Below, piece by piece: positions 1 through 12,500 of a DNA stretch of 64,000 bases; the stretch's first letter is position 1, and the number at the start of each line of letters is the position of its first letter. The notes under the pieces were generated by a model. It was not told the DNA's origin. It worked only from the letters and a program-made list of their open reading frames with translations, and ran no database searches. The position numbers and the translations under genes were made by a program. The stretch spans positions 9,230,980 through 9,294,979 of the forward strand of contig OZ005696.1 of NCBI GenBank assembly GCA_963930775.1, given 5' to 3'. Origin of the DNA: Cliona cf. orientalis (lineage: Eukaryota; Porifera; Demospongiae; Clionaida; Clionaidae).

Positions 1-326
1 AGCGTCATGCACTATTGGTAAGAGATTACTGCATAAAGAGCTTGGGATTGGACAAGGCTAGCTCTTATCAAGCCTATACAGTGTCATACTGAAGCATGAT
101 TCCTGGTATGCCACAATTATTCAACAGGTTTGCGAAAGAGTGGCTGACCAATGGCTACCATGACAAACAGAAAATTGAAGATGACTATAAGTGTGAAAAG
201 CTAACGAAAAAGAAAAGGGATGCACTTATGGCTGTCCATGACTGTGACAAGAGAGAAACTACTGAGCCTTCTGCTAAGGATATTGAGTTTCTCAACAAGA
301 TATACCATAGTACGTCAGTGTTATAA
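1..326 (+). CDS. Astacin-like zinc metalloprotease, 3' end (copy 1, partial)
   Basis: Only the last two exons are in the window: 1..17 (ending in the Met-turn SVMHYW context) and 128..326. The junction TG|G restores the Trp after MHY. The last exon encodes FAKEWLTNGYHDKQKIEDDY and ends at a TAA at 324-326. It is nearly identical to the last exon of the complete copy at 4,179-4,380, so this is a tandem paralogue whose catalytic exons lie to the left of the window. The zinc-binding helix itself is not seen here. The function is carried over from the complete copy. Confidence 0.75.
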
Positions 327-1079
327 AACTAGCTGTATACTGTTGTTATAATGTACAATAATCATTGCATTGCCCTTCTTCTGGTTTCAGGAAAGAAGAC
401 ACAGACTACGTGTATGTGCATATGCAGCTGAAAAACTTTTACTTAAATCTCTACCTTTTTTTAATACTAATCCAATTTCAGATCTCATTAACTGATTTCC
501 TTGAAATGTGGCTATTACCTAATAAAGAGACTCAGACATCACACAAGTGGCACGTGGGCCATGGCCCTGTGGTAGCCTAATTGGATCTAAGGTGTGGATA
601 CACAATAGCCTGATTCCCCAGGAGGGAATTCGAACGTGTTTCAGTATAGTACATGTGCTTGGGTGCTCTCTATGCCGATATCACATGTTGGCCATGATCC
701 TGTGGCAATCTAAGGCATTGACTCCCCAGGAGGGAATTCAAACGTTTCTGATTACCACATCCCTAGTAGCTTCATTGCGTGTGGTAAAGGGTCACTACGT
801 GATGTAAGTAGCATACTTGAGTTATGCAACTTTACGTAATCATCAAATGCTTTGAAGTGCAACAACTTGAAAATGCAAAACGGATGATAAACTTAATTCC
901 CCAGGATCTAGAAGGGAAGTCAAACATGTTTCAGTATAATATCATGTACTTTGGTGCTCTCCATGTGGGAAATTTTAGGGAGGAGAACCCCCTGCAAGGC
1001 ATGTACATGTATGAATGTACCACTGTTATTAATTTTGCTAAAGTAACCAAAATTTATTAATACTGTATCCTGCTCTCAG
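327..1079. repeat. Segment duplicated downstream of the protease copies (copy a)
   Basis: About 265-1,000 matches 5,120-5,880 with small differences. The shared part starts in the last protease exon and runs into non-coding flank. Within it, a degenerate short unit containing ccccaggagggaa recurs near 615, 723 and 899. No convincing gene was seen in the non-coding part. Confidence 0.7.
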
Positions 1080-1898
1080 GCCTTCCAGCTGGTTCTCCGG
1101 TATGCTCCAGTGCTGACAGTGGAGTACTGCCTATACCTTCCCCCTCAGCTGGACCACTGGAGAGACCTGCTGGCCTCACTGTTGGACATCTGCACCAGCC
1201 ACAACCAGCAGGGCAGCTCAGCCAACCCTCAGCTGGTGGAAACACACCGCTCTCTCTATAAAGGCAGGCCCGTACACAGGGGGGGTTCGAGGGGGTTCGG
1301 ACGAACCCCCCTTTTTTGGCCACCTAGCATACTAGCACTAGAAACAATCCAGGTGTAACTTACATGCTTCTTTACAAAACGAAGTGTTATTAATTTTTCC
1401 AAATAACGCACACCGGATGTGCAATAGTCAGTGTACATATACATAGTGCTAGTCTAGTAGCTAGCAGCATGAGCCCATAATTGTAAACCACTGTCAGAAT
1501 GCCTCAGAATCACCCTCAAAGAGTCTAAATTTCCAAAATTTTCTGGGGGAGCATGCCCCCAGACCCCCCCTAGGTGGCTGTGGGCTAATGCCCACAGCAC
1601 ACCTGTCTGAGCCACGCCCCCATGTAACCCCCCTTTGAGAAAGTCTGCGTACGGGCCTGAAAGGTGAAGTACAATGATATTATTCTTGAAAAATTGAATG
1701 GCCACGACTTCATTCCGCAATGGTGGCTGCTATTGACTTAGATATCTCTTCTCCCTCTCTCCTTCTTTTCCTCCCCCATCCCTGTGCACTCACACTGCAG
1801 CTGCTCTCAACCATGTTCTGACAGTGACTACTCCGGAAGAGTTCATATCACTCCTTCCTCCCTCTGGGTCAATAAACTTTTATCTCCCTTTCATTAGG
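1080..1898 (+). pseudogene. Two exons of an unrecognised gene, split by an inserted element
   Basis: Exon 1080..1263 follows a clear acceptor (ctctcag) and reads AFQLVLRYAPVLTVEYCLYL and onward to SLYK. Exon 1801..1898 follows ctgcag and continues in frame (G|CT) with ALNHVLTVTTPEEFISLLPP. Both are strongly coding-like, rich in Leu and free of stops. The donor of the first exon (AAAG|GTGAAG) has been hit by a 395-bp inverted-repeat element at 1265-1659, which duplicated AAAGG. No start, stop or further exons were found, and repeats flank both sides. It may be a gene fragment carried by duplication, or part of a gene extending to the left. The family was not recognised. Confidence 0.45.
1265..1659. 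mobile_element. Non-autonomous DNA transposon (TIR CAGGCCCGTAC)
   Basis: The left end caggcccgtacaca and the right end tgcgtacgggcctg are inverted copies. The 5-bp direct repeat AAAGG flanks the element (1260-1264 and 1660-1664). The element is 395 bp with no coding capacity, so it is a MITE. It sits exactly at a splice donor. Confidence 0.8.
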
Positions 1899-2661
1899 GT
1901 ATCCAACGAAAAAATCAAACTTTCCAAAAACCGCTCATTTTGGGGGCATTTTGCTAGCCTACTGGGACGGTCCCTTAATCTCGAATGATACTGTGCAAAA
2001 TTACTCTTACGTGGAGATACAAAAATTTCGCGTTTTTTGGCGAAATTGTCGCGCCAGATGGTTAATATGCTCCAACCGGTGATTTATTGTGGCTGCCTTA
2101 CTAAATTGATCGTCCTCATCCAGTGACAGTATGAGGAAGCGTTTACCATACTGTATAACGATGGTACCCCACGTTTCTGCGAATTTTGCCAAAATTTGGA
2201 GAATAATTAAAGTCTCGATATCTCGGCAAATGAACATGGGGGCGTGACCTGGAGTGAGCATTAGTGTTTGTCCAAGAATATCTTCGTCCTACCAGAGTTT
2301 TGAGAAGTTTTGAAAAACTTCATTTTTTTGTGTGGAAACGCTACTTTCATTGAACACAGCTGCAAACTCTACCTTTCCAGACAAGTGGCAGAAGAACTTC
2401 ATTCCAATACTAGTTACATCACTATTATGTCATTATCTGTGATTCTGTGAAATACAGTTTTAATAACAAAGGGTAAAGATCGGTAGTATACATGTACTGG
2501 GGTATATCGCGCTTAGCACGGTCTTCTGCGCATGCGCTCGTAATCGTGTTGACAATATTATGGCGCGGCGCGCGCGAAGCACCGCAAATGCAAGAGGTGG
2601 TTGCTACTTCCACAGTCAGGCAAAAGTTAAGTGAGGGCTTTAATGGTGAATAAGTTTCAAT
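1899..2661. other. Intergenic stretch and promoter side of the protease gene
   Basis: I see no gene here. The segment around 2,500-2,600 is richer in CG (gcgcggcgcgcgcg) than the surroundings and lies 80-150 bp upstream of the protease ATG, so it may hold the promoter. Confidence 0.35.
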
Positions 2662-4380
2662 ATGGAGGAGCTACATCCTTGTGAGTCTGGCATATATACC
2701 TATTTTGATCTCAATCCAGCAGTAATATTTCCATCTATAGAGTCTTTTGGCATGCTGTAATGCTGTATTACTTCACTATCTGACATATTATTAAATGCAG
2801 TATAGTCTAGAGATGCCATACTGCTCCAATGACAAGTGTCATGCATGACTTTAAACTGTAGCCCAACAAGCAGAGGAGCGTATAGCCAGTGACAGTGTTA
2901 TAGCACCTGGAGATTTCCATCTATGGGACGTACCTACAACAATTCTGGTCCGATTCATGGAGGATCAGATCGAACAGAATGAGAATCAGCTAGAGATGTG
3001 AGCACCTAGTTACGTGACATACCTGTGTGTATTATTAGAAATTTAACACCGTAGGCCTGAACATGCCATCCAGAAGCGGCCGTGTGCAGGAAAGTGGGGC
3101 TTAACAGCTGAACAGATTCTGCAGTGGGCCAATAGGTGGTCCACAACTCCCAAATCAAGTGCACATGCAGGAGATAAAAACTTCATCCCAAAGTTTGAAT
3201 TGGCCGAAAGAAGAGAAACATCACACAATAATGTCATAGTGGTTGTACTCAATGGTAAGACTTTTTTATTCGTAAAAAAATTCAAAATTTAATAATTGTT
3301 TTATTGGTATTTTGTTTAGAAAGAGGGAAGAATTTTACTATATACGGAAAGCACCAGGGTAGCATTGAACAGCCAAATATGTGGCTTGATCTTAGTACTG
3401 GTGATGACCGTCACAAACAGCACCTTGTCGTTCACGAATTTGGCCACGCCCTGGGGCTGGGCCACGAGCATCAGCGGCCTGACTTCTGGAAGCTTATTGA
3501 ACCCTTTATCGACAAGGACAAAATGGAGAGGGATACGGGTGAGTGCTGTAGTGACTGGAAGATGGATGAAGATTTGAAGGCCAATTGCAAGAAGGGCACA
3601 GCCACCAGATATGACAGTGAGAGTGTCATGCACTATTGGTAAGAGACTACTTACTGTATAGGCCATCACTAAAATTAATTACAGTTCGCAGAGACACCTC
3701 CAATTAGAACTGAAAAAAACTGCTCAGGTCTCAAGGGCACCTATTATTATGTAACTACTCCAGTCCAACTTCATATCTATAATCAAGTTATAGCCGTTTC
3801 CCCTGGCAATTCCTGAGCATAAAGGGGATGAATGAAGGGCCTGGGATTGGACGAGGCTAGCTTGTATTACATTGTCATACCAAGGGCTTCTAGACTTCTG
3901 GCATGCCTGGCAAAATTCATAGGTATAATATAAGCTGAAAGTAGTAGCAAGAGTATACTCTTGGTATTAGAAATCTCTGCACTGACAGCAGCTGTTACTA
4001 TAATTACTTTATAACTACAAACCACTGTCTTATCTGAGGATAGTAAGCGAGTTATATGCCCTCTTTGATCTTCCCCTTTGGGTCTACAAGCCCTTGGTCA
4101 TACTGTAGCCTCGTGCTCTGGGTATGAGGCTAGTCATACTGAATGATTCCTGGTGTACATGATTATTAATTTTAATAGGTTTATGACAGAGTGGCTCCTT
4201 GATGGCTACCATGACAAACAGAAGATTGAAGATGACTATAAATGTAAAAAGCTGACGAAAAAGAAAAGGGATGCACTTATGGCTGTCCATGACTGTGACA
4301 GGAGAGAAGCTACTGAACCTTCTGCTAATGATCTCGAGTTTCTCAATAAGATATACCGTAGTACAATGCCAGTACGATGA
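2662..4380 (+). CDS. Astacin-like zinc metalloprotease (complete copy 2)
   Basis: Exons 2662..2680, 2862..2997, 3055..3254, 3320..3638 and 4179..4380 join in frame to 291 aa. The zinc site HEFGHALGLGHEHQRPD (HExxHxxGxxH) and the Met-turn SVMHY are both in exon 4, which identifies a metzincin of astacin type (M12A-like). In this family the three His bind zinc and the Glu acts as general base in peptide hydrolysis. The start is MEELHPSQQ. No signal peptide or pro-region is visible, which is unusual for astacins and suggests either a cytosolic enzyme or a missed 5' exon. The C-terminal exon is Lys/Asp rich (DKQKIEDDYK), with no CUB or EGF domain. It lies between two partial copies of itself. Confidence 0.82.
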
Positions 4381-5940
4381 TCAAAGCATTGCCTTCTGGT
4401 TTCAGGGTAGAAGATACAGAGACTGAGACTATGTGTGCATGAATGTGCAGCTGGAACAAAATTTAATCTATACTAGTTTTGATCTATTTTAATTAATATC
4501 AATCCCAAATCTAAGACCTTGCCAATTCAGCAGCTTGTGTAGCGCCTGTGTCTCAGAGATCAGTAACAATTTAATATCAATTCAGCATGCTGTACACACA
4601 TACAGACTGAGTATACACTTAGCAAATCAGATTAATATTAGATTTCAGTTCTAAATATAGGTAGAGTCTAAAGTTTCATCACACTCACCAATTAAGCTAT
4701 CTAGTAAGCTGGGGCTTCATTATTGGCCTATGTTTGTGCATGCGTGCATGAATGCTTTAATAAGACTACACGTATATATTTAATACAATACAATGGAGGC
4801 AGTACATTCACAGAAATCTTGGACGTATTTCAGGGCCTGAGGATTAACTGGCCTGATGTTAATGCTAGTCCACATAAGTACGAAGCAGTTAGTTTTACAC
4901 CTTATTATAGTATAGATGTAGTGTTGCTGATTATGTTACTGTAACTAGATTTATCGTATATTTTGTATCACCTAAAAAACTGCTTAGTGAACTGCCTAGA
5001 GGAGATAGTCCATCTTTTTATTGATGATAGCTGCTCAAGGGCTTCTCAGCTGGGGGACCTGTACCCAGTTTATATATGGGACTCCAACTGTAATATAATA
5101 ATATTATGAATGCGACAGCACACTGAACCTTCTGCTAAGGATCTTGAGCTCGAGTTTCTCAACAAGATATACCATAGTATATGTCAGTGTTACAAAACTA
5201 GCTGTATACTGTTGTTGTAATGTACAATAATCATTGCATTGCCCTTCTTCTGGTTTCAGGAAAGAAGACACAGACTACGTGTATGTGCATATGCAGCTGA
5301 AAAACTTTTACTGAAGTCTCTACCTTTTTTAAATACTAATCCAATTTCAGATCTCATTAACTGATTTCCTTGAAACGTGGCATTACCTAATAAAGAGACA
5401 CCACACATAGAACACATGTGGCACGTGGGCCATGGCCCTGTGGTAGCCTAATTAGATCTAAGGCATGGATACACAATAGCCTGATTCCCCAGGAGGGAAG
5501 TCAAACATGTTTACGTTTCAGTATAATACATGTACTTGGGTGCTCTCTATGCCGATATCACGTTGGCCATGATCCTGTGGTGATCTAAGGCATGGACTCC
5601 CCAGGAGGGAATTCAAACGTTTCAGTATGAAACGATTACTACATCCCTAGTAGCTTCATTGTGTGTGGTAAAGGGTCACTATGTGATGTAAGTAGCATAC
5701 TTGAGTTATGCAACTTTACATATTCATCAAATGCTTTGAAATTGAAAATGCAAAACAGATGACAAACTTTATTCCCCAGGATCTAGAAGGGAAGTCAACA
5801 TGTTTCAGTATAATATCATGTCCTTTGGTGCTCTCCATGTGGGAAATTTTAGGGAGAACCCCCTACAAGACATGTACATGTATGGATGTACCACTTATTT
5901 GCAAAACCATGATTATTAAAATCGTATGCCTTTCATATTA
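4381..5940. repeat. Intergenic region with decayed third protease tail and duplicated segment (copy b)
   Basis: About 5,120-5,200 repeats the end of the last protease exon (EPSAKDLE then EFLNKIYHS), but it has insertions and no stop at the usual place, so it is a remnant. The following 5,200-5,880 matches 330-1,000. Nothing convincing is seen in 4,381-5,100. Confidence 0.6.
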
Positions 5941-6456
5941 TCACCTAAAAAATTGTTTGGCAAATGAGTCCGCCAGTTTAAACATGGCTTGTTCAGAGGA
6001 GTCACTAAAACACAGTGAACTAGCCTTGCTGGAGGCTGAGCTATCATGTAGGGACGACCCTGTAATTAGTGAGTGGATGTGCCCACGACCTGGAGGCGTG
6101 GCAGATTTGGGGGAAGGAAGTCCTTTTCGGTGGAAATTTCTCAGTAATCCAGATGAAAATTGATCCTGCATGACATTAGGTGACATCATCACACATTACA
6201 TCACTGCTAGATCATGTGACCAGTCACATGACTCACCAATTCGTTGGCAAGCTCCTTCTTAAGCACCTGTTTGTCATGTATGTCTACGGAGGGGTCAATT
6301 AGGTAGCGAGTGGCTTGAGAGAGAAGGAGAAAAACTGCCTGTTCGAGAAAAAGGAGATAGTCCGTCTTCTTTTTATTGATGATAGCTGCTCGAGGGCTTC
6401 TGCTTGGGGATCTGAATGGAGTACCCAGTTTATGGGACTCCAACTGTGATGTATGA

Positions 6457-6501
<45 letters not shown>

Positions 6502-9500
6502 GTCTATCAAAAGCTCTATGACCATGAAGTTTAATATCATCGGTTCTAACTTTATTCAGTAGTAGTAGGCCACTAGATAGGCAGGTGGTCAAGGTGGCGA
6601 GGGAAGGGGGCGTGGTGCAGTCCAGAGTGGGCGGAGCCAAGGACAGAGAAAATAGAGGTGGATACTCGGCAAGATCCAATACCTACATGCATGTAATCCC
6701 ATCAAGATTACAGATTACACAGCATAATATTATTATTAAATATCGTAACTTACCCCTTCAAGGATCATGGAGTCAAGTGAAGGTGTGTAGTGCCTCAGCA
6801 TCGCCAGACATGAGGTCATCGTCAGCACCACACTGAAGGGTGATAAAAATATTATCAGCAGTGTTTCATTTAGAGGGGGGGTGCCCTGGGATTTCCCCCC
6901 CCTAGTGACCAGTTTCCCCCCCCCTAAAATATTGAGAAATTTTAGTATAGTATATAATACTAAATAAACAAATACCAAGGTTTAAATGAGTGATTCGTCG
7001 GTTTGACTTTGAAAATGTCTAATATCGAGTCTGTGCTCTATTTGGGAAAGTTAATCTATAATATGTACTAATTTCACACTTACTTAGTGGGTATGTATTT
7101 GTCAATCACAATCTATCAGCACTAATTTTTGATCAAAATAGCTGTGCCTAAGATGCAATTCTTTATTCCTGGGGGGGGGGGGGGGGGGGGGGGGGGCGCA
7201 CCGACATATAGTTCCCCCCCCTAACAAAAAATCCTGTATGAAACCCTGATCAGTGATTAATTGATAGCACCTACACACAACAAAAAATAATAATAGCAAA
7301 CTCTACAGACCTGTCCTGGAGCTCCGTGAATGCAGGGCTAGTGGTGACCCACGAATCATCCAGCTCCAACCTACTCCCCGATGCCGACAACGTCCTCACT
7401 CGCCCGGAACCCTGTCTCCCCAAAGCCCCGCCCATAGCCCCGCCCCCTGCACTCGAGATGGCAGCCGGTCCGTACTCCTGAGGAAGAACCCCAGAAGCAT
7501 TCATCGTCTTTATGACCTGCTTGAGGTTGGAGCGATTGCTGAGCAGAGCGACGCATGAGCTGGTCAAAACGACGACTTGTTCTAGGAGGGTGGTGTGGAC
7601 GGAGGGGAGGGAGAACTGCCACTGCTGCTTGAAGCGAGAGAGGTGGGAGAGGAACTGACAGACACAGGAGGTCTCCTTGAGGGAGGAGAGGTCCTTCAGC
7701 ATCTCATAGATATTCAGAGCCTATAGAGAATAACAGAGAAATTAAGAAACGCAAAATTCAAGCAAGATTTCAACACACATTTAGAATTACGGTAGAGCAA
7801 TTCAATTAGCTATAGTGTAAATGTAAGGCACTAGATGGGTATTACTCTCTTTGGTATAAAATGGAGCTGGATTCACAATACCCTCATTTTGGTCATTTCT
7901 CACCTTGACTAGCCTCTCCTGGTTGACTCCAGTAAAGTCCAGGGCGTGTGCTATGAACTGGTGCCCTAGTGAGTCCAGTAAGCTGGACATGAGCTTCAGC
8001 GACAGCTGCCACAGGACAACCCACTGCTGGTGCAGCTGTCTCCTCTCCTGCTGGGCCTCACCTGCTGGTGCCAATGACGACGACGACGATGATGATGGAC
8101 TGAGCATGCTCAGTAGAGCATCAGCCAGGGAGATGGAGAGGGACTGTGATACACCATTCACGACAAGCATTTCAGCGCCCTAGAGGGAGGCAGGGAGCAG
8201 GAGAGAGAGATCTGACCATGAAGGCCTAGAGATGATACTGGGACTGCTTATCTACCATATAGCCGGAAAATTTGGCGGTTAAAAATCCGCCAAAATTTCC
8301 TACTCGCATATATACATATGGCGACCCTGTACCAAACTGCCAAATTTTAATTTCGCCAATATTTTTTTAGTGATTTTGGGCTCAACCGCCAAATTTAATT
8401 CCCGTCAATATTTCCAGCTATACGGTACACATTAATGTAGAGTGTGATGACCTTTTCCAGAAAATCTTGCTAAAATTAAAATCATAATTATTTTTTTAGC
8501 TTGTGTTCTATCAGCATAAACACGGGTATCTATAGTTTTTCTCACCGCTTTAGTCCTGGACAGACCGAGAAAAAAGCCGAGAGAAGTCTCGATGAACTCC
8601 ACATCAGTCCTCAACCGAAGGTGTTCGTCCATCGTCCTGACCAGCACCGTGACCAGGGAGTGGTGCCTCAGCACAGGCAGCCATGACACTCCTCCCCCAC
8701 CAGGCTCTGAGGACAAGGAACTCACAGCCTCACTCAGAAGGTAGACAGCGGTCACGTCAGGCTGAAGATAGATGGGATTCATTACAATAATATGAATAAA
8801 GTGACGTGTAAGTGTTAGAAAGCTGAAAGTTGAAATTTGACTCACCCTGCATTTAGCAGTGGGCACACTGATGTAGAGGTGATGATTTTGAAGTGTCTCT
8901 GCGATATATGGTACCAGTCCCAGCACAAACCGAGGCTCAACACTCTCTAAGGGAGAAAATTAACAAACATCAATATTTTTGTATTTTTAACCAGATACGT
9001 GCACACCCCTACCTTTATGTGCTTTAGCTGTTCGTATGACTTGTATCAAGCCGGAGTAGAGGTGGGAGTGCAGCTCAACGGAGAGGGTGGGGTCAATTCG
9101 CCCACACTGCTGCAGGATGCGATTGAACGACGGTAGCATCTCTTTGTCTAGTTTCGTCAAGTCACATGACCACCTCCTCAGGAGGACAGTATAAAGCATA
9201 CTCAATTCGGTTGCTATGGCGACTACAGTTTCAGTGGGTGCAGTCTGGATCTGCAGCTGCGACTCAAGAGCTGCGAGGAGCTCTTTCAGCAGGGACAAAC
9301 GAAGGGTAGAACCCTGTAATAAAGCCTCCTGAGATGTGCTGATCACCAGGAGGTAGCAGGACCACGCCTGAGCCAGCTCCAGCTGAGCTCTGCTGACCTC
9401 GTGAGACGAAGAGAAGCCATCACCATCAGACATGGACTCATCTTCTCCATGAGTTAGTGACTGCAAGCACTATAAACAAAAATTTTGGTAGACTAATAAT

Positions 9501-12500
9501 TTTGATATAAAATCGTTAAAAAATGATTATTGTACATGTACCCCGGTATGTGCACCAAAAATTACATGACTTATCACATGACCCGTCCTCACCTTGGTCC
9601 ACTTGGTGTAGCAGCCCTCCTTGGCAAACTTCTTCAACACATCCATCAGCTCCTTATCCATCTGGTTCTTGAATACGTAGTACATCTCCATGGCAACAAT
9701 ATGCATCACGTGACTGCTGACGGCCATCCTATGAACAATATCCTGAAAGAAAACCAAAACTAGGAGAGTAATCTAAGGTGACACAGGTAAAGTAAGTAAT
9801 GTAGAGTAATCTAAGGTAAAGCAGGTAATGTAGGGTAAAGTAAGGGATGTAGGGTAAAGCAGGTAATATAGAGCAGTGGCGTAGGAAATGAGGAGGCTCC
9901 AGGGGCTGCCCCCCGCCCCTTGTTGTGATAATTTTAAAGTTTTTTAACCACACACACACATCTTAACACAGGATCCCTACTTACTCTTTCTCCTCCATCC
10001 TTCACAGAAAGCTCCACTGCTGAGAGCAGAGGTTTGGTCAAGTTCTCCCAGAAGTGGGGGCTGCTCCTGAGGGCGATCAGTGCCGCATCATGCCTGCCCT
10101 GCCAAAGACCTCGGAGGAGGGACATGGCCGCTCGGAGAAGGGAGAGGGGAGGGGGATGACCTTGCTTTTTAGGATCAATCATCTCTAGGATGGTGTGCAG
10201 ACAGCTCTCAGACTCGAGTATGTAGGCAGCCTAGAAGAAAAGAAAATTACAACTTCAGCATGCCGTAGGATCAAGAAGAAACTAATTCTCCACTGTCTTG
10301 CTAATTGAATAAGAATATGATGCTATAGTCATTCTAATTAGAAAGGACTTACCCTTTCTGACACTGCAGGTGCTCCTTTTCCTGTCTTACTATCATTATC
10401 CCTCCTCGGCCTGACACAGAGAAACAGCTCCATCATCCCCGGCTGGGAGTTGATGGAGGCCGACACCAGGTCCAATATCGCCACCTTCAGCTCAGTGTCC
10501 TGGACAGAAATACAAGAATTTCAGTACCCAATTCTTCACAACATCATTCAAGCTCGAGTCCCATACTAATTATCACGCCTACCTCGACATGTGCCTTGAG
10601 TCTGCTGACAAAGGCATCCCTGATGGGCACTGCCTCCTGTCCCAGGCACGCAAACACAGACATTGGAGCAACGTGAGACAGACGAACCAATAGGTTAGTC
10701 GCTCCTGCAAAACAAAGAATAATAATTAATCAAGAGACGCTGGGGGTGGAATTTGATTACCAGCTGGCACATGTGGGTCGTCATGGTGATGGATGTATGA
10801 TGCAATGACGGCAACCAGGTGGATCTGGTTGGTGCTCTCCACGCTTCTCTTCAGCGACTGAGTGGCCAGGGCCTGCTCAAGGGGAGTGGGGCTCTGGGAA
10901 AGAATAAAGAATGTGTCAGTTTCACTCCTCTCTCTCTCTCTCCTTCCCCCTCTCACCTGATCTTGTTTGCTCTGAAGTAGAAGGTCGATGATACTAAACG
11001 CCAGCTTCAGAGACTCCACTTGAGTGATGGGCTGAGAGGAGCTATGGTATGATTAATATAATAAAACGTCAGCATTAGCCAAGCAATGCAGGTGACTTTA
11101 CCTGTGTCTTGTGTTGTAGAGAAAGTTAACAGAGTCCACACCAATGGCCAGGGTGTTGAGGAGAATCCTCCCACCAACCAGGTAGAGAAGGTAGTAACAC
11201 ACATACTCATACACTGGAATCCTATGCGTGAGAAAATGAGATAGAGAGAGGAATCATGACTTTTTTAATGCTCATATAGCTAGATTATACCTTTGTAAAG
11301 AAGAGAGTTGTTGTCCTTGTTCTAGAATGTTGTGACAGAGCTGAAGCAATTTGCAACCTAAAAAAGACATTTTTTTTTCTAAAAATGAGAGAGAGTAATT
11401 AGACACCCTTTAGCTCCACCCACCAATCTCGTCCCTTGAAGTAGGCTGCCTGTATCGCCAGCTGTGACTGGTGGACAGCATCTCCTTCATGACGTACACC
11501 ACGCACGCTAGCATCTCATTGGTCGACAGACTGCCACCACCCTGCCGAGACATTCCTAGCAGGAGGTCCAACATTGCCATGGAAACAGGGTACGTGCCCC
11601 GAGGCCGCTCCCAGACATTCAACAGCTGACCATAATGACCAGGGGCAACAGATAAGCTAAGGGGGGGAGGTGATAATTGGGACTGTCAATATCTTTGCAT
11701 TTCATAATATGCTATACCTTCGAACTGATTCATATGTTGAAGTGAGGTGAGGGAGAAAACCAGTCCTCCGCAGCTGCTCCCAAGTCTGGATATGATATTA
11801 TAATCATTACGTAAATTAGCTCTTGAGAGTGAATATTAATAAATAAAATTGCAGCTAAATCTGTTAGTACCTCATTTGGCTTGTTTGCAGTGATGACAGC
11901 AACGCACTGGAGACAAGTGGCAAGAAGATTGACAGGTGGGTTGGGGAGAGGAGAAAAACTAAACGAGAAGAGTTTATCAAAATTGAATTCTCTTAGTGAT
12001 TGCAAGGGCTTATAAGCCCTTGGTGATAAGTAGAGGAAGTTACGTTTGAATGATGTTGAAATATTGTAATGTGATTGGACGGAGGTAGGCAGCCAGTGAC
12101 CAATCATGTTTGAGGATCTCAGTCACAAGCTTGGCGATCTCTGTCACTCGTTCCACCTGACGACTTGGACTTGGGTCTACAACAAAACGCACAAGTACAC
12201 AATATTTACATGAAACGTGCATCTCTCTCTCAACAGCTATCATTACCTGTTCCAACTCCAGGGGTGTGGAATATCTGGCAGGTCTCTAAGGCAAAGAGCT
12301 CCCAGGCTGAGTAGTCATGGCTCCACCTAATCACCTCCTCCCCCATCTCCAGCCCTCCTGTCCCCACTGGGAGGGTGAACGAACCCTGACCCAGACGCTG
12401 AGACTCTACGATAACAATACATACATTGTAGAAAAGGTTGAATTTTCACTGCCAAAAATTTCGCAGCACCTCTCAGAGGTACAGCGAGTTGATAGTTTAA

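Noticed and set aside
3316..3669. Minus-strand open frame of 117 codons
   Set aside because: Antisense of the catalytic exon of the astacin-like gene; it has no recognisable domain.
5708..6163. Open frame of 151 codons on the plus strand
   Set aside because: Its second half is the antisense of the last NUP188 exon and its first half lies in the duplicated non-coding repeat.
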